DNA from: Rhodoblastus sp963804045
Lineage (GTDB): Bacteria; Pseudomonadota; Alphaproteobacteria; Rhizobiales; Beijerinckiaceae
DNA length: 64,000 nucleotides
Assembly: GCA_963804045.1 (NCBI GenBank)
Contig: CAWDOR010000002.1
Location: 1 to 64,000 of the forward strand
Reading direction: 5' to 3'
Position numbers and translations under genes: made by a program. Positions 1-11,090 of this stretch are shown here, piece by piece (positions within the stretch are counted from its first letter, which is position 1; each line of letters begins with the position of its first letter). The notes under the pieces are model-generated. The model was not told where the DNA came from. It worked only from the letters and a program-made list of their open reading frames with translations, and did not search any database.

Positions 1-368
<368 letters not shown>

Positions 369-554
369 GTTTCTCCAAAGTGAGCTTGCTCATTTTACTG
401 AAACACTTGGAACACAAGCGGCCAGTCGGGCCGCAATCATGGCGGGACAGCCGCCGTCTTCGTCTCTCTTTCTTCCATATTTAAGGACGAGCCCGCTTGC
501 TCGTTTCTGCCGCTGGAGCCAAGGCTCGGGCCGCGAACGAACAGCAACGTTCTC

Positions 555-631
555 GGGCTTGTAGCTCAGTTGGTTAGAGCGCGCGCTTGATAAGCGTGAG
601 GTCGGAGGTTCAAGTCCTCCCAGGCCCACCA
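555..631 (+). tRNA. ileT: tRNA-Ile (GAT anticodon)
   Basis: A 77-nt cloverleaf with a 7-bp acceptor stem starting GGGCTTG, D-arm AGCTCAGTTGGTTAGAGC, anticodon GAT in the loop CTTGATAAG, T-arm GGTTCAAGTCC and an encoded CCA end. It sits in the 16S-23S spacer, the usual alphaproteobacterial location, and is released from the rRNA precursor. Confidence 0.97.
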
Positions 632-706
632 TTCTTGTTGAGTGATGTGTTCGATCATCGTGAGCGCGCCGTCTACGCGAATGCTGCGTTTGTTTGCTGC
701 GCTCTC

Positions 707-762
707 GGCCATTTGCTTCGCGAATGGCCTGACGCGCTTCTGAGCAAATGCTTTGCATTTGC
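707..762 (+). repeat. Two adjacent hairpins between tRNA-Ile and tRNA-Ala
   Basis: Positions 707-729 form a 10-bp stem (GGCCATTTGC / GCGAATGGCC, one G-U pair) with a 3-nt loop. Positions 744-762 form a perfect 8-bp stem (GCAAATGC / GCATTTGC) with loop TTT, ending one base before tRNA-Ala. They probably fold in the precursor rRNA and may guide tRNA processing; that role is inferred. Confidence 0.6.
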
Positions 763-763
763 C

Positions 764-839
764 GGGGCCATAGCTCAGTTGGGAGAGCGCGTGCTTTGCA
801 AGCATGAGGTCGTCGGTTCGATCCCGTCTGGCTCCACCA
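764..839 (+). tRNA. alaT: tRNA-Ala (TGC anticodon)
   Basis: A 76-nt cloverleaf with acceptor GGGGCCA pairing TGGCTCC, anticodon TGC in the loop CTTTGCAAG, T-arm GGTTCGATCCC and an encoded CCA. It is the second tRNA of the spacer. Confidence 0.97.
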
Positions 840-1189
840 GACGGTGCGATCGCCGCGCCCGCCATCGTCCTTGAATAGACCAGTTTCGCTGTGGACTTCT
901 TTTCGAAGAAGCCCGGCGGGTTATCTAACATTGTGAAGAGGAAACGCATCCGATCTTGATCGATCCGGAAGCGTCTGTCGTCTGGAAGCCGCGAGGTTTC
1001 TGGGCAAGGCGGACGTGAATGGGGCGATGATCAGCAATCTCCTAGTTATGTGAGCGCGGCTTGACCGCGGCGCTCTCGGATGCGTTCGAAGCAAGAAATG
1101 GTCTTTTCGATCGTCGTCCCGCTGTTTCGCAAGAAGCGGCAACCAATTTGTCTCTGCCGAGGGACAAAAAATTGGTGGGCGTCGATAAT
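840..1189 (+). other. 16S-23S spacer, distal part
   Basis: This 350-nt stretch has no gene. It contains the ACATTGTGAAGAGGA block around 930 that I recall as conserved in alphaproteobacterial spacers. An imperfect inverted repeat lies near 1143-1177 (CCAATTTGTC with GACAAAAAATTGG). The GAGAGCAATCAAG segment just before the 23S start pairs with the sequence after the 23S 3' end and forms the processing stem. Confidence 0.6.
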
Positions 1190-1194
1190 GAGAG

Positions 1195-4033
<2,839 letters not shown>

Positions 4034-4158
4034 ATTAATCAACGTCCACTAATCCGGACGATGGAAACGACCATCTCTTGCTTCGGTTCTTTGCTCATCC
4101 CATCAACCCGAAAAGTTGCTCAACTCTCGGATAAGTTGATGGGCAAAAAGGAACTCCA

Positions 4159-4310
4159 TTTGAATGTCTTTCGCCGGCCTGGTGGCTCTTGCGAAGTGGC
4201 CAGACCCGATCCCATCCCGAACTCGGCCGTCAAACGCTTCAGCGCCAATGGTACTTTGTCTCAAGACACGGGAGAGTAGGTCGCCGCCAGGCCTGCAAAA
4301 GACATTCAAA
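4159..4310 (+). repeat. Inverted repeat flanking 5S rRNA (processing stem)
   Basis: The segment at 4159-4171 (TTTGAATGTCTTT) is perfectly complementary to 4298-4310 (AAAGACATTCAAA). The 13-bp helix encloses the 5S gene and extends its terminal stem, as expected for an RNase III/RNase E precursor. Confidence 0.7.
4175..4293 (+). rRNA. rrf: 5S ribosomal RNA
   Basis: About 119 nt. The terminal helix GGCCTGG / CCAGGCC closes the molecule, and the conserved loop segment CCCGATCCCATCCCGAACTC is present. It lies about 140 nt after the 23S gene inside a perfect 13-bp flanking stem. Exact ends are uncertain by one or two bases. Confidence 0.95.
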
Positions 4311-4334
4311 TCCTCTTCACAATCCAGAAACTCA

Positions 4335-4359
4335 AACAGCGGCCCTAAAGGCCGCTGTT
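4335..4359 (+). repeat. GC-rich hairpin between 5S and tRNA-fMet
   Basis: A perfect 10-bp stem (AACAGCGGCC / GGCCGCTGTT) with loop CTAAA. No T-run follows, so it is not a good intrinsic terminator. It may be a processing signal or a partial attenuator ahead of the last tRNA. Confidence 0.5.
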
Positions 4360-4387
4360 CGCGCTTCAAGATAACAAAATCCCTTAA

Positions 4388-4464
<77 letters not shown>

Positions 4465-4494
4465 AATCAACTCACATCCACAATGCCGAAACAT

Positions 4495-4522
4495 AAAGCC
4501 GCTCCATCATCGGGGCGGCTTT
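4495..4522 (+). terminator. Likely terminator of the rRNA operon
   Basis: The arms AAAGCCGCTCC and GGGGCGGCTTT form an 11-bp stem (one G-U pair) with a 6-nt loop about 30 nt after tRNA-fMet. The T-run is short (TTTC), which is usual in high-GC alphaproteobacteria. About 170 nt with no recognised gene follow up to the next start. Confidence 0.7.
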
Positions 4523-4695
4523 CGCCGTTCTTCGCCTTAATCGCCGCTCGATGACGGCTTTGGCTTCGACCGCGCCCCGGTCCTTCAGCGATAGCGCGGC
4601 GTCGGTTCGGCGGAACAGACCCTCGGTCATCGCTTGCCAATAAATTCGAATATACGTACGTTAAAAATATAAGAGATCACGATGGCGAGGTCCGA

Positions 4696-5055
4696 ATGTC
4701 CAAATCCTATCCTGAAATCACCAAATCAATCTCGGCGAATCTCAAGCCGCTGCGCAAGGATATCTCCGGCGTCATGCAGGGCTTCTCAGCCATGGCGCAG
4801 GCGGCGGGCAAGGCTGGCGCGCTCGACATGAAAACCAAAGAGCTGATCGCTCTGGCGATTGGCATCGCCACGCGCTGCGACGGCTGCATCGGTTTTCACA
4901 CCGATGCGCTCATCAAGCTCGGCGTTACGCTCGAGGAATTCGAGGAGGTTCTGGGCATGGCGGTTTATATGGGCGGCGGTCCGTCGCTGATGTACGCGGC
5001 CGACGCCATGCTCGCGTTCCAGCAATTTTCCGAACTGCGGGCTGCGGCCGAATAA
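4696..5055 (+). CDS. Carboxymuconolactone decarboxylase/AhpD-fold protein
   Basis: 119 residues with the CMD/AhpD helical fold signature. The redox motif CDGCIGFH gives Cys61, Cys64 and His68, the residues that act in AhpD-like peroxidase-coupled disulfide chemistry. The N-terminal half (KTKELIALAIGIATR) is typical of the family. Such small proteins usually form trimers or hexamers and act in peroxide defence or as decarboxylases; the substrate cannot be told. A GAGG ribosome site lies five bases before the ATG. The upstream region is AT-rich and carries the palindrome ACGTACGT at 4654-4661, a possible promoter or operator. The gene stands alone. Confidence 0.85.
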   Translation: MSKSYPEITKSISANLKPLRKDISGVMQGFSAMAQAAGKAGALDMKTKELIALAIGIATRCDGCIGFHTDALIKLGVTLEEFEEVLGMAVYMGGGPSLMYAADAMLAFQQFSELRAAAE

Positions 5056-5165
5056 TCCGCTCCGATCCCGAGAGGATCGGTTGCGCGGCGGCGCCCAGCG
5101 CGAAGGCGCGGAGTTTTGGGCGGCTGAAACCGTCAAGGCCGCTCTGGACGGGCGACCCCGCGGGA

Positions 5166-5873
5166 TCAGGCGCCGCCGCACATGTGCTGGGAGTCCGGCA
5201 GGGTCCAGCTTTCGCCGCTGCGCATGTTTTGGACCGTATAAAACCGGCCGCGGTCGTCGCCGGCCGGGCAGTTTTTCGGGATCGAGCTCAGGCAAAAATT
5301 CACGGCGTCGCCGACGCGGGAGCGCAGCACCGCGCCGACCTTGTCATAGGAGACATTGGCCCCGCCATTGCGGAAGGTCACCGCCGAGCCGGCGTCCGGC
5401 GCGGCGCCGATATCATTGCTGAACCGGTCGGAAATATCGATGATGGCGGTCGTCTGGCATTGGCCGACCACGGTGGGCAGGCGCGCCGACCATTTGCGCC
5501 CCGATCCCTGTGCAATCATCTGCCGCAATCGCGCTTGCAATTGCGCGACCGGCGGCGGCGGCGCGTCGCCGTCGAGCACGTCGAGCGAATTTAATTGCAG
5601 ACCGAGGATGCAAACCGGATCGGCGCCGCAATCCTCGCGGAAAATATCGTTGACCCGAACCAAACGGCGGCCGGGGGCATCCGAGGGCAATTTGGCGAAG
5701 GCCTGGGCGATCAGCCGGTCGGCGGCGCTCAGGTCCGGCGATTGGCAGATGGCGATTTCCTCCGCCCGGCTGGCGCGCCGGCAATCGAAGGACGGTCCCT
5801 GCTGCGCCTCGGCTGAAAATGGCGTTGGCGACGCCATGGACACAAGGACGAGCAAGCAAAATTTGCGGGACAT
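5166..5873 (-). CDS. Secreted protein with LprI/DUF1311-like N-terminal motif, function unknown
   Basis: 235 residues from the ATG at 5873, chosen because it begins a clear Sec signal peptide (basic MSRK, hydrophobic core, cut after AEA); an ATG ten codons upstream gives an unlikely N-terminus. The mature start FDCRRASRAEEIAICQSP followed by LSAADRLIAQAF resembles the LprI/DUF1311 lysozyme-inhibitor family, whose cysteines form disulfides. The rest, with about six further cysteines and a WSARLP-type segment, was not recognised. It is probably periplasmic. A lysozyme-inhibitor role is only a possibility. Confidence 0.65.
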   Translation of the reverse strand: MSRKFCLLVLVSMASPTPFSAEAQQGPSFDCRRASRAEEIAICQSPDLSAADRLIAQAFAKLPSDAPGRRLVRVNDIFREDCGADPVCILGLQLNSLDVLDGDAPPPPVAQLQARLRQMIAQGSGRKWSARLPTVVGQCQTTAIIDISDRFSNDIGAAPDAGSAVTFRNGGANVSYDKVGAVLRSRVGDAVNFCLSSIPKNCPAGDDRGRFYTVQNMRSGESWTLPDSQHMCGGA

Positions 5874-6026
5874 GGCCGGGCTCCGACCGGCATTATGACG
5901 CAAGCGGCAGACCGATCAACCCTTTCCAAGAGTGCGCGCCGCGCTTGAACCGCCGCGCCCGCAACTGGTAATCTGCGCGACGACGCGCCGGCGGATCGCC
6001 ACGGCGCCCAACGCGAAGAGGTTTTC

Positions 6027-6251
6027 ATGCCGATCTACGGCTATCAGTGCAAAAAATGCGGCGAGGGCTTTCAGACCCTGGTGCGCTCCGATGAGACGCC
6101 GGAATGCCCGGCTTGCGGCTCGACCGAGCTTGAGCGGCAATTGTCGCTGATCGCCGACCCCGCCAAGGGCGGCGCCGACGCCGGGCCCGCCTGCTCGCCC
6201 GGCCCCGGCGGCGGCTGCGCCGGCTGTCCCGGCGCAGCGATGATGGGATGA
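6027..6251 (+). CDS. FmdB-family zinc-ribbon protein
   Basis: 74 residues. The N-terminus MPIYGYQCKKCG and the pairs Cys8/Cys11 and Cys27/Cys30 form the four-cysteine zinc ribbon of the FmdB/CxxC regulatory family. The C-terminal third is rich in Gly, Cys and Pro (three more cysteines), a common variable tail. Members were proposed to regulate formamidase/amidase genes, but the true role is unclear. Its stop overlaps the next start (ATGA at 6248-6251), so the methyltransferase-like gene downstream is translationally coupled. Confidence 0.85.
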   Translation: MPIYGYQCKKCGEGFQTLVRSDETPECPACGSTELERQLSLIADPAKGGADAGPACSPGPGGGCAGCPGAAMMG

Positions 6252-6898
6252 AAATGGCCCGGGCGCTGTCCATCCTCATCGGCGGCGCCCTTTATGTCGC
6301 GCTCGTTCTTTTCGTTCGCGGCGCCGAGGCCTTTTCGACCATTCCGGCGCTTTCGGCGCTGGCTCTGGCGTTTTTCGCGCTTTGCGCCGCCGCGCCCTTC
6401 GTCGGCGGCAATCTGAGCGCCGGCGAGCGCGAGGATCGCGGCAATCGCTGGGTTCTCGCGGTGTTTGCCGTCCTCGGCCTGGCCATAGGCTTTGTCCCGG
6501 CCTGGGACGACGCCCATGATGTCCTCACTTTCGGCGGCGAAAACATGCGCTGGCTTGGCGTGGCGCTGTTCGCGCTGGGCGGCGCGTTGCGGTTGGCGCC
6601 GGTTGTGGCGCTTGGCGACCGTTTCAGCGGTCTGGTGGCGATCCAGCCCGGGCACAAGCTGCTGACCACAGGTCTCTATGCGTGGGTGCGCAATCCTTCC
6701 TATCTCGGTCTGTTGATCTCGACTTTGGGCTGGGCTCTGGCCTTCCGCTCCGGCCTCGGCGCGCTGCTCGCCGCGCTGCTGATTCCGCCGCTGGTCGCGC
6801 GGATCGCGGCTGAGGAAAAGCTGCTCGCCGCGCAATTCGGCGCCGAATATGAGGCCTACAAGGCGAGAACCTGGCGGCTGATTCCCGGCCTCTGGTGA
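6248..6898 (+). CDS. Membrane methyltransferase of the isoprenylcysteine carboxyl methyltransferase/PEMT type
   Basis: 216 residues with about five membrane segments. The C-terminal half holds the ICMT/PEMT signature: GLYAWVRNPSYLG (the RHPxY-like SAM site), then EEKLLAAQFGAEYEAYK and an aromatic-rich end. Bacterial relatives methylate small lipophilic substrates at the inner membrane; the substrate here is unknown. Start overlaps the FmdB stop by four bases (ATGA). The first 100 residues are mostly hydrophobic and poorly conserved. Confidence 0.8.
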   Translation: MKMARALSILIGGALYVALVLFVRGAEAFSTIPALSALALAFFALCAAAPFVGGNLSAGEREDRGNRWVLAVFAVLGLAIGFVPAWDDAHDVLTFGGENMRWLGVALFALGGALRLAPVVALGDRFSGLVAIQPGHKLLTTGLYAWVRNPSYLGLLISTLGWALAFRSGLGALLAALLIPPLVARIAAEEKLLAAQFGAEYEAYKARTWRLIPGLW

Positions 6899-6958
6899 TT
6901 TGCGCCAGCGACCGCTGTGGGCCAGAATAGACCAACTCAATCAATTCAGGATTCGCGT

Positions 6959-7708
6959 ATGAAAACTCTTCTGGTCACCGGCGCCACCGCCGGTTTCGGC
7001 GAGGCCATCGCCCGGCGTTCGATTCGCGACGGCCATCGCGTCATCGCCACGGGACGGCGTGTCGAGCGGCTGGAAAAGCTCGCCGCCGAACTGGGGCCCA
7101 AGCTGCTGCCGCGCGCGCTGGACATGACGGATACGGCGGCGATCGCCGGTTTCCTCCCGGCCGTGCCGGATGACTGGAAAAATATCGACGTGCTCGTCAA
7201 CAACGCCGGTCTGGCGCTTGGCCTTGGCCCGGCCTCGGAGGCCTCGCTGGAGCATTGGGACCGGATGATCGCCACCAATGTCACGGGTCTCGTGCATCTC
7301 ACCCGCGCTGTGCTGCCGCAAATGGTGGCGCGCAACGACGGTCTGGTGGTCAATATGGGCTCGGTCGCCGCCAATTACGCCTATGCCGGCGGCAATGTCT
7401 ATGGCGGCACCAAAGCCTTCGTGCGCCAGTTCACCCAGAATTTGCGCTCGGATCTCGTCGGCTACAATGTGCGCGCCACCGATATCGAGCCGGGCATGGT
7501 CGGCGGTTCGGAATTTTCCCTGGTGCGTTTCGACGGCGACGCCGCCAAGGCGGCCGCGGTCTATGAGGGCGCGCAATCGCTGACGCCCGACGATATCGCC
7601 GAAGTCGTGGCCTGGCTGGTTGCCCTGCCGGCTCATGTCAACATCAATCATCTTGAGTTGATGCCGACCTGCCAGGCCGGCGGCGGTTTCGCGGTGAAGC
7701 GCAAGTAG
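6959..7708 (+). CDS. ydfG: NADP-dependent 3-hydroxy acid dehydrogenase (short-chain dehydrogenase)
   Basis: 249 residues, the size of Escherichia coli YdfG. The Rossmann motif TGATAGFGEA at residues 7-16, NNAG near residue 80, and the catalytic Ser with YGGTK (YxxxK) near residues 146-150 are present. The C-terminal segment NINHLELMPT is typical of YdfG, which oxidises L-serine-type 3-hydroxy acids and reduces malonic semialdehyde. The ATG at 6959 is preferred over a start 14 codons earlier because it begins directly with the nucleotide-binding strand. It is a single gene, cytosolic and probably tetrameric. Confidence 0.88.
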   Translation: MKTLLVTGATAGFGEAIARRSIRDGHRVIATGRRVERLEKLAAELGPKLLPRALDMTDTAAIAGFLPAVPDDWKNIDVLVNNAGLALGLGPASEASLEHWDRMIATNVTGLVHLTRAVLPQMVARNDGLVVNMGSVAANYAYAGGNVYGGTKAFVRQFTQNLRSDLVGYNVRATDIEPGMVGGSEFSLVRFDGDAAKAAAVYEGAQSLTPDDIAEVVAWLVALPAHVNINHLELMPTCQAGGGFAVKRK

Positions 7709-7760
7709 ACGCCTCGCCGCTCGCCGTGGCGCGGATTCGCGATCCGCGCCATTGCGACGG

Positions 7761-8036
7761 TCAGTGGACGCTGACGGTGGCCAGCTGGTTTTCCCAGGCG
7801 TTGGCGAGCGCGGCGTCGCGGCTGTCGGCGAGCAGGATCGGCGCGCCATTGGCGCCGAGCAGCGCATAAAGCTGCACGCCCGGCTTCAAGCCCTGAATTT
7901 GCGGGAACAAAGCCTGCGCCTCTTCCGACTTGATCGGACGCACATAGGCGATGGCGCCTTCGCCGAGATGGGCCAATTGTTCCACGGTCAGCCCTTCCGG
8001 GCCATGTTCGATATGCTGAATAGCCATTGTCTTCAC
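7761..8036 (-). CDS. DUF1150 family protein, Hsp20 partner gene
   Basis: 91 residues matching the short DUF1150 family, found in alphaproteobacteria directly after small heat-shock genes. Readable features are LTVEQLAHLGEGAIAYVRPI and LYALLGANGAPILLADSRDAA. The function is unknown; the constant pairing suggests it works with or modulates Hsp20. It lies 47 bases downstream of the hsp20 gene on the same strand and is probably transcribed from the same heat-shock promoter. Confidence 0.85.
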   Translation of the reverse strand: MKTMAIQHIEHGPEGLTVEQLAHLGEGAIAYVRPIKSEEAQALFPQIQGLKPGVQLYALLGANGAPILLADSRDAALANAWENQLATVSVH

Positions 8037-8083
8037 CCTTTCCGCGCTCTCCCAGGAGACGCGCCTGCGCCGCGGTCCGAAAT

Positions 8084-8512
8084 TCAGCCCCGCAGTGTGA
8101 TCTCAATCTTCTTAACGATTCGCTCCGGTTCGGGGCGAGCCAGATCGACCGACAAAAGTCCGTCGGCGAGATCGGCGCCCAGCACCTGCATGCCGTCGGC
8201 GAGCAGGAAGCTGCGCTGGAACTGCCGCGCGGCTATGCCGCGATGCAGATATTGCCGCTCGCGGTCGTCCTGTTGCCGGCCGCGAATGACCAATTGGCCT
8301 TCCTCGAGGGTGATCGACAATTGATCGCGGCTGAAACCGGCCACCGCCAGCGTGATCCGCAAGCGGTCCGGCGCGCTTTCGTCGCCGGCGATGCGTTCGA
8401 TGTTATAGGGCGGATAGCCGTCGGAAGCGGTGCGTGTGACCCGCTCCAAGGCCTTTTCGATCTCGTCGAAGCCCAATAGGAACGGCGAATTCATCAAGGT
8501 CGGACGCGACAT
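8084..8512 (-). CDS. Small heat-shock protein, Hsp20/IbpA family
   Basis: 142 residues with an alpha-crystallin domain from about residue 35 to 130 (YNIERIAGDESAPDRLRITL opens it; GLLSVDLARP ends it) and the C-terminal IEI anchor motif (KKIEITL). These holdases form large oligomers that keep unfolding proteins soluble for DnaK/ClpB. The N-terminus is short, like class A rhizobial sHsps. It is preceded by a clear RpoH-type promoter and followed by the DUF1150 gene. The 66-base leader could pair its AAGGG ribosome site with an upstream CCCTC. Confidence 0.92.
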   Translation of the reverse strand: MSRPTLMNSPFLLGFDEIEKALERVTRTASDGYPPYNIERIAGDESAPDRLRITLAVAGFSRDQLSITLEEGQLVIRGRQQDDRERQYLHRGIAARQFQRSFLLADGMQVLGADLADGLLSVDLARPEPERIVKKIEITLRG

Positions 8513-8584
8513 TGCGAAGCCCTTTCAGGCGCCTCGTTCATGTTGAGGGCCCGAAGCGCCCCCACGGCTCATCGCCGCTATGCG

Positions 8585-8616
8585 AATATGGCGTCCGGTT
8601 TTCGCGCTTTCAAGAG
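8585..8616 (-). promoter_or_regulatory. RpoH (sigma-32) heat-shock promoter of hsp20
   Basis: On the minus strand, CTCTTGAAA (8616-8608) and CGCCATATT (8593-8585), separated by 14 bases, match the sigma-32 pattern CTTGAAA-N13-17-CCCCATNT. It lies just beyond the stop codon of the 2-hydroxyacid dehydrogenase gene and about 70 bases before the hsp20 ATG. Confidence 0.8.
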
Positions 8617-8637
8617 CCGCCGGCGATCCGCTCGGGA

Positions 8638-9633
8638 TTACAGCATCGACGGCAGGACGCGGTCCGGCGGGCGGTGGCCGTCGGAAAAGGTCTTGATGTT
8701 GATGATGACCTTTTCGCCCATGTCGATGCGGCTCTCGATGGTCGCCGATCCCATATGCGGCAGCAGGGTGACCTTGCCCTGCTGCGCCAGTTGCAGCAGC
8801 TTGGGCGAAACCGCGGGCTCATGCGAGAAGACGTCGAGACCGGCGCCGGCGAGTTCGCCGGCCTCCAACATGCGCGTCAGGGCGTTCTCATCGACGATCT
8901 CGCCGCGCGAGGTGTTGACGATGATCGCCCGCGAATGCAGATTTTTCAGCCGGCGGGCCGAGAGCAGGTGGAAAGTGGCCGGCGTGTGCGGGCAGTTGAC
9001 CGAGACGATGTCGACTCGCGACAGCATGTGGTCGAGCGATTCGACATAGGTCGCGCCGAGTTCCTGTTCGAGCGATTCCGCCAGGCGGCGGCGGTTGTGA
9101 TACTGGATCGACAGGCCAAAGGCCTTGGCGCGCCGCGCCAGCGCCTGGCCGATGCGGCCCATGCCGACAATGCCCAGGCGCTTGCCGGTGATGCGGTGGC
9201 CGAGCATCCAGGTCGGCGACCAGCCTTCCCAGCCGCCCCCGCTCAGCGCGCCCGCGCCTTCGACCAGCCGGCGCGACACGGCGATGATCAGGCCCATGGC
9301 CATGTCGGCGGTGTCCTCGGTGAGCACGCCGGGGGTGTTGGTGACGGTAATGCCGCGCCGCAAGGCGGAGGTGACGTCGATATTGTCGACGCCATTGCCG
9401 AAATTGGCGATCAGCTTGAGCTTTTCGCCGGCCTTGGCGATCAGATGGGCGTCGATCCGGTCGGTGATGGTCGGCACCAGCACGTCGGCGCTGGCCATGG
9501 CCTCCATCAGCTCGGCCTGGCTCATGGGACGGTCGGTCTCGTTGAAACGGGCGTCGAACAATTCGCGCATCCGATCTTCGACCGGCTGGGGCAATTTGCG
9601 GGTCACGATGACGAGCGGTTTCCTATTGCCCAT
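8638..9633 (-). CDS. D-2-hydroxyacid dehydrogenase, glyoxylate/hydroxypyruvate reductase type
   Basis: 331 residues with the standard family architecture: substrate domain, NAD domain with GIVGMGRIG near residue 155, the catalytic Arg in NTSRGEIVDE, Glu in LDVFSHEP, and His in LLPHMGSAT. The TPGVLTEDTADMA segment is usual for glyoxylate reductases (GyaR/GhrB). It reduces glyoxylate or hydroxypyruvate with NAD(P)H, possibly in one-carbon or glycolate metabolism; substrate specificity is not provable from sequence. It may also be transcribed through into the heat-shock genes downstream. Confidence 0.88.
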   Translation of the reverse strand: MGNRKPLVIVTRKLPQPVEDRMRELFDARFNETDRPMSQAELMEAMASADVLVPTITDRIDAHLIAKAGEKLKLIANFGNGVDNIDVTSALRRGITVTNTPGVLTEDTADMAMGLIIAVSRRLVEGAGALSGGGWEGWSPTWMLGHRITGKRLGIVGMGRIGQALARRAKAFGLSIQYHNRRRLAESLEQELGATYVESLDHMLSRVDIVSVNCPHTPATFHLLSARRLKNLHSRAIIVNTSRGEIVDENALTRMLEAGELAGAGLDVFSHEPAVSPKLLQLAQQGKVTLLPHMGSATIESRIDMGEKVIINIKTFSDGHRPPDRVLPSML

Positions 9634-9717
9634 GATTCTGCCAATCCCCTTGCCCGGTCGCCTTCAGCGCTTTTGGCCCGGCTAAACCGTTCATTAACTC
9701 TGCCGGAGCGAGAACAG

Positions 9718-9733
9718 TTTGACCAGCATCAAA
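9718..9733. promoter_or_regulatory. Candidate FNR/FixK box
   Basis: TTTGACCAGCATCAAA fits TTGAY-N4-RTCAA, the site of FNR/FixK oxygen-responsive regulators, with one extra symmetric base on each side. It lies between the divergent dehydrogenase (start 9633) and SH3 genes (start 9839). A single match of this length may be chance. Confidence 0.35.
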
Positions 9734-9838
9734 CGCAGCCGCGCTCCGTCTTTGCTTCCTAGCAGATGCCCTAGCAAATACAAGAATGGCAAGCCGGCGC
9801 GCATACCGCCAAAAGGGCGGAGATTTTTAGGGGTCGTC

Positions 9839-10357
9839 ATGGCGTTCCGGCAACTCTGGCTTGTTTCCGCAGCGATATTCAGCCTTTGCGCCTTGCCGGC
9901 GCAGGCTCAGCAGGCCAAGGGCTCGGTGAGCGGCCTGCCCTTGCCGCGCTATGTCAGCCTCAAGGCCGGGGCGGTCAATCTGCGCGAGGGACCGTCCAAG
10001 GACCACGCCACCAAATGGATTTACCAGCGCGCGGGCCTGCCGGTGGAGATCATCGCGGAATTCGCGACCTGGCGACGAATTCGCGATTCCGAGGGCGCCG
10101 ACGGCTGGGTTCTGCATTCGCTGCTGTCGGGCAAGCGCACCGCGCTGGTGCAGCCGTGGAAAAAGGATGGACCGCCGCTGCCCTTGCGCGCCAAGCCCGA
10201 CAAGGACGCCAATCTCACCGCAAAACTCGCGCCGGGCGTGGTCGCCAATGTCAAAAAATGCGACGCCGGCTGGTGCCGGCTCTATGGTTCCGGCTATGAC
10301 GGCTATATGCCGCAGACCGAACTCTGGGGCGTCTATCCTGACGAAAAGGTCGAATAG
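9839..10357 (+). CDS. Secreted bacterial SH3-domain protein
   Basis: 172 residues from the ATG at 9839, which starts a signal peptide (MAFRQLWLVSAAIFSLCALP, cut after AQA). Two bacterial SH3-type modules follow: residues about 37-95 (VSLKAGAVNLREGPSKDH, WRRIRDSEGADGWVLHSLLS) and about 105-170 (PLRAKPDKDANLTAKLAPG, CDAGWCRL, GYMPQTELWGVYP). The family (SH3_4/DUF1058) is periplasmic and often linked to the cell wall. Its stop codon directly abuts the stop of dnaQ on the other strand, with no spacer. Confidence 0.82.
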   Translation: MAFRQLWLVSAAIFSLCALPAQAQQAKGSVSGLPLPRYVSLKAGAVNLREGPSKDHATKWIYQRAGLPVEIIAEFATWRRIRDSEGADGWVLHSLLSGKRTALVQPWKKDGPPLPLRAKPDKDANLTAKLAPGVVANVKKCDAGWCRLYGSGYDGYMPQTELWGVYPDEKVE

Positions 10358-11041
10358 TCACTTATATTTCGCCCACACCCCCTCTTTCCAGGCCTTGTCG
10401 AAATAGGCCTGGTGGCGGGCGACATCCTCCTCGCCGAGCAGGCGAATTTCGCTCTCGCGCGCGGCGGGCTGGACGGCGCGAGCCACTTTGACGGTCTTGC
10501 TCTGCGCCATTTGCAGGCTCAGCGAACTCTGCCTTCCGCCTTTCAGCTCGAAATAAAGTTCGGCGAGAATTTCCGAGTCGATCAGCGCGCCATGCTTGGT
10601 GCGGCGGCTGAGATCTATGCCATAGCGTTTGCACAAAGCGTCGAGTGAATTGGCGGCGCCGGGATGGCGGCCGCGGGCGATGGCCAGCGTATCGATCATG
10701 CGCGCCGGGGCGAGCGGCGGCTTGTCGAGGCGCTTCAATTCGGCGTTCAAAAAACGGAAATCGAATTCGGCGTTATGCGCGACCAGCGGCGCGTCGCCGA
10801 TGAAAGCCAGGAAATCCTCGGCGATTTCGGCGAATTTCGGCTTGCCCGCGATGAACTCATTGGTGATGCCGTGGACATCTATGGCCGAGGCGGGAATTTC
10901 CCGCTCGGGGTCGATATAGACGTGGAACTGACGCTGGGTGAAGCGAAAATCCTCGATCTCCACGGCGGCGATTTCAATGACGCGGTCGCCATTGTCGGGG
11001 CTGAGGCCGGTGGTTTCCGTATCGAAGACAATTTCCCGCAT
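10358..11041 (-). CDS. dnaQ: DNA polymerase III epsilon subunit (3'-5' proofreading exonuclease)
   Basis: 227 residues, slightly shorter than the 243 of Escherichia coli. The ExoI motif FDTETTGLSP at residues 5-14 carries the catalytic Asp/Glu; ExoII is HNAEFDFRFLNAEL and ExoIII lies around HGALIDSEILAELY. The C-terminal tail is the polymerase-binding part. The ATG at 11041 gives the standard N-terminus MREIVFDTET; an open frame upstream is not family-like. It lies 49 bases downstream of truA on the same strand and could be part of that transcript. Confidence 0.95.
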   Translation of the reverse strand: MREIVFDTETTGLSPDNGDRVIEIAAVEIEDFRFTQRQFHVYIDPEREIPASAIDVHGITNEFIAGKPKFAEIAEDFLAFIGDAPLVAHNAEFDFRFLNAELKRLDKPPLAPARMIDTLAIARGRHPGAANSLDALCKRYGIDLSRRTKHGALIDSEILAELYFELKGGRQSSLSLQMAQSKTVKVARAVQPAARESEIRLLGEEDVARHQAYFDKAWKEGVWAKYK

Positions 11042-11090
11042 GGCCGAATCCTTTTTCAAGCGCCGATTCAAGCCGAGGCTGGGGGCGGGG

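Noticed and set aside
4472..4630. A 52-codon frame on the minus strand between tRNA-fMet and the CMD gene.
   Set aside because: It overlaps the rRNA terminator, has no ribosome site and resembles no family.
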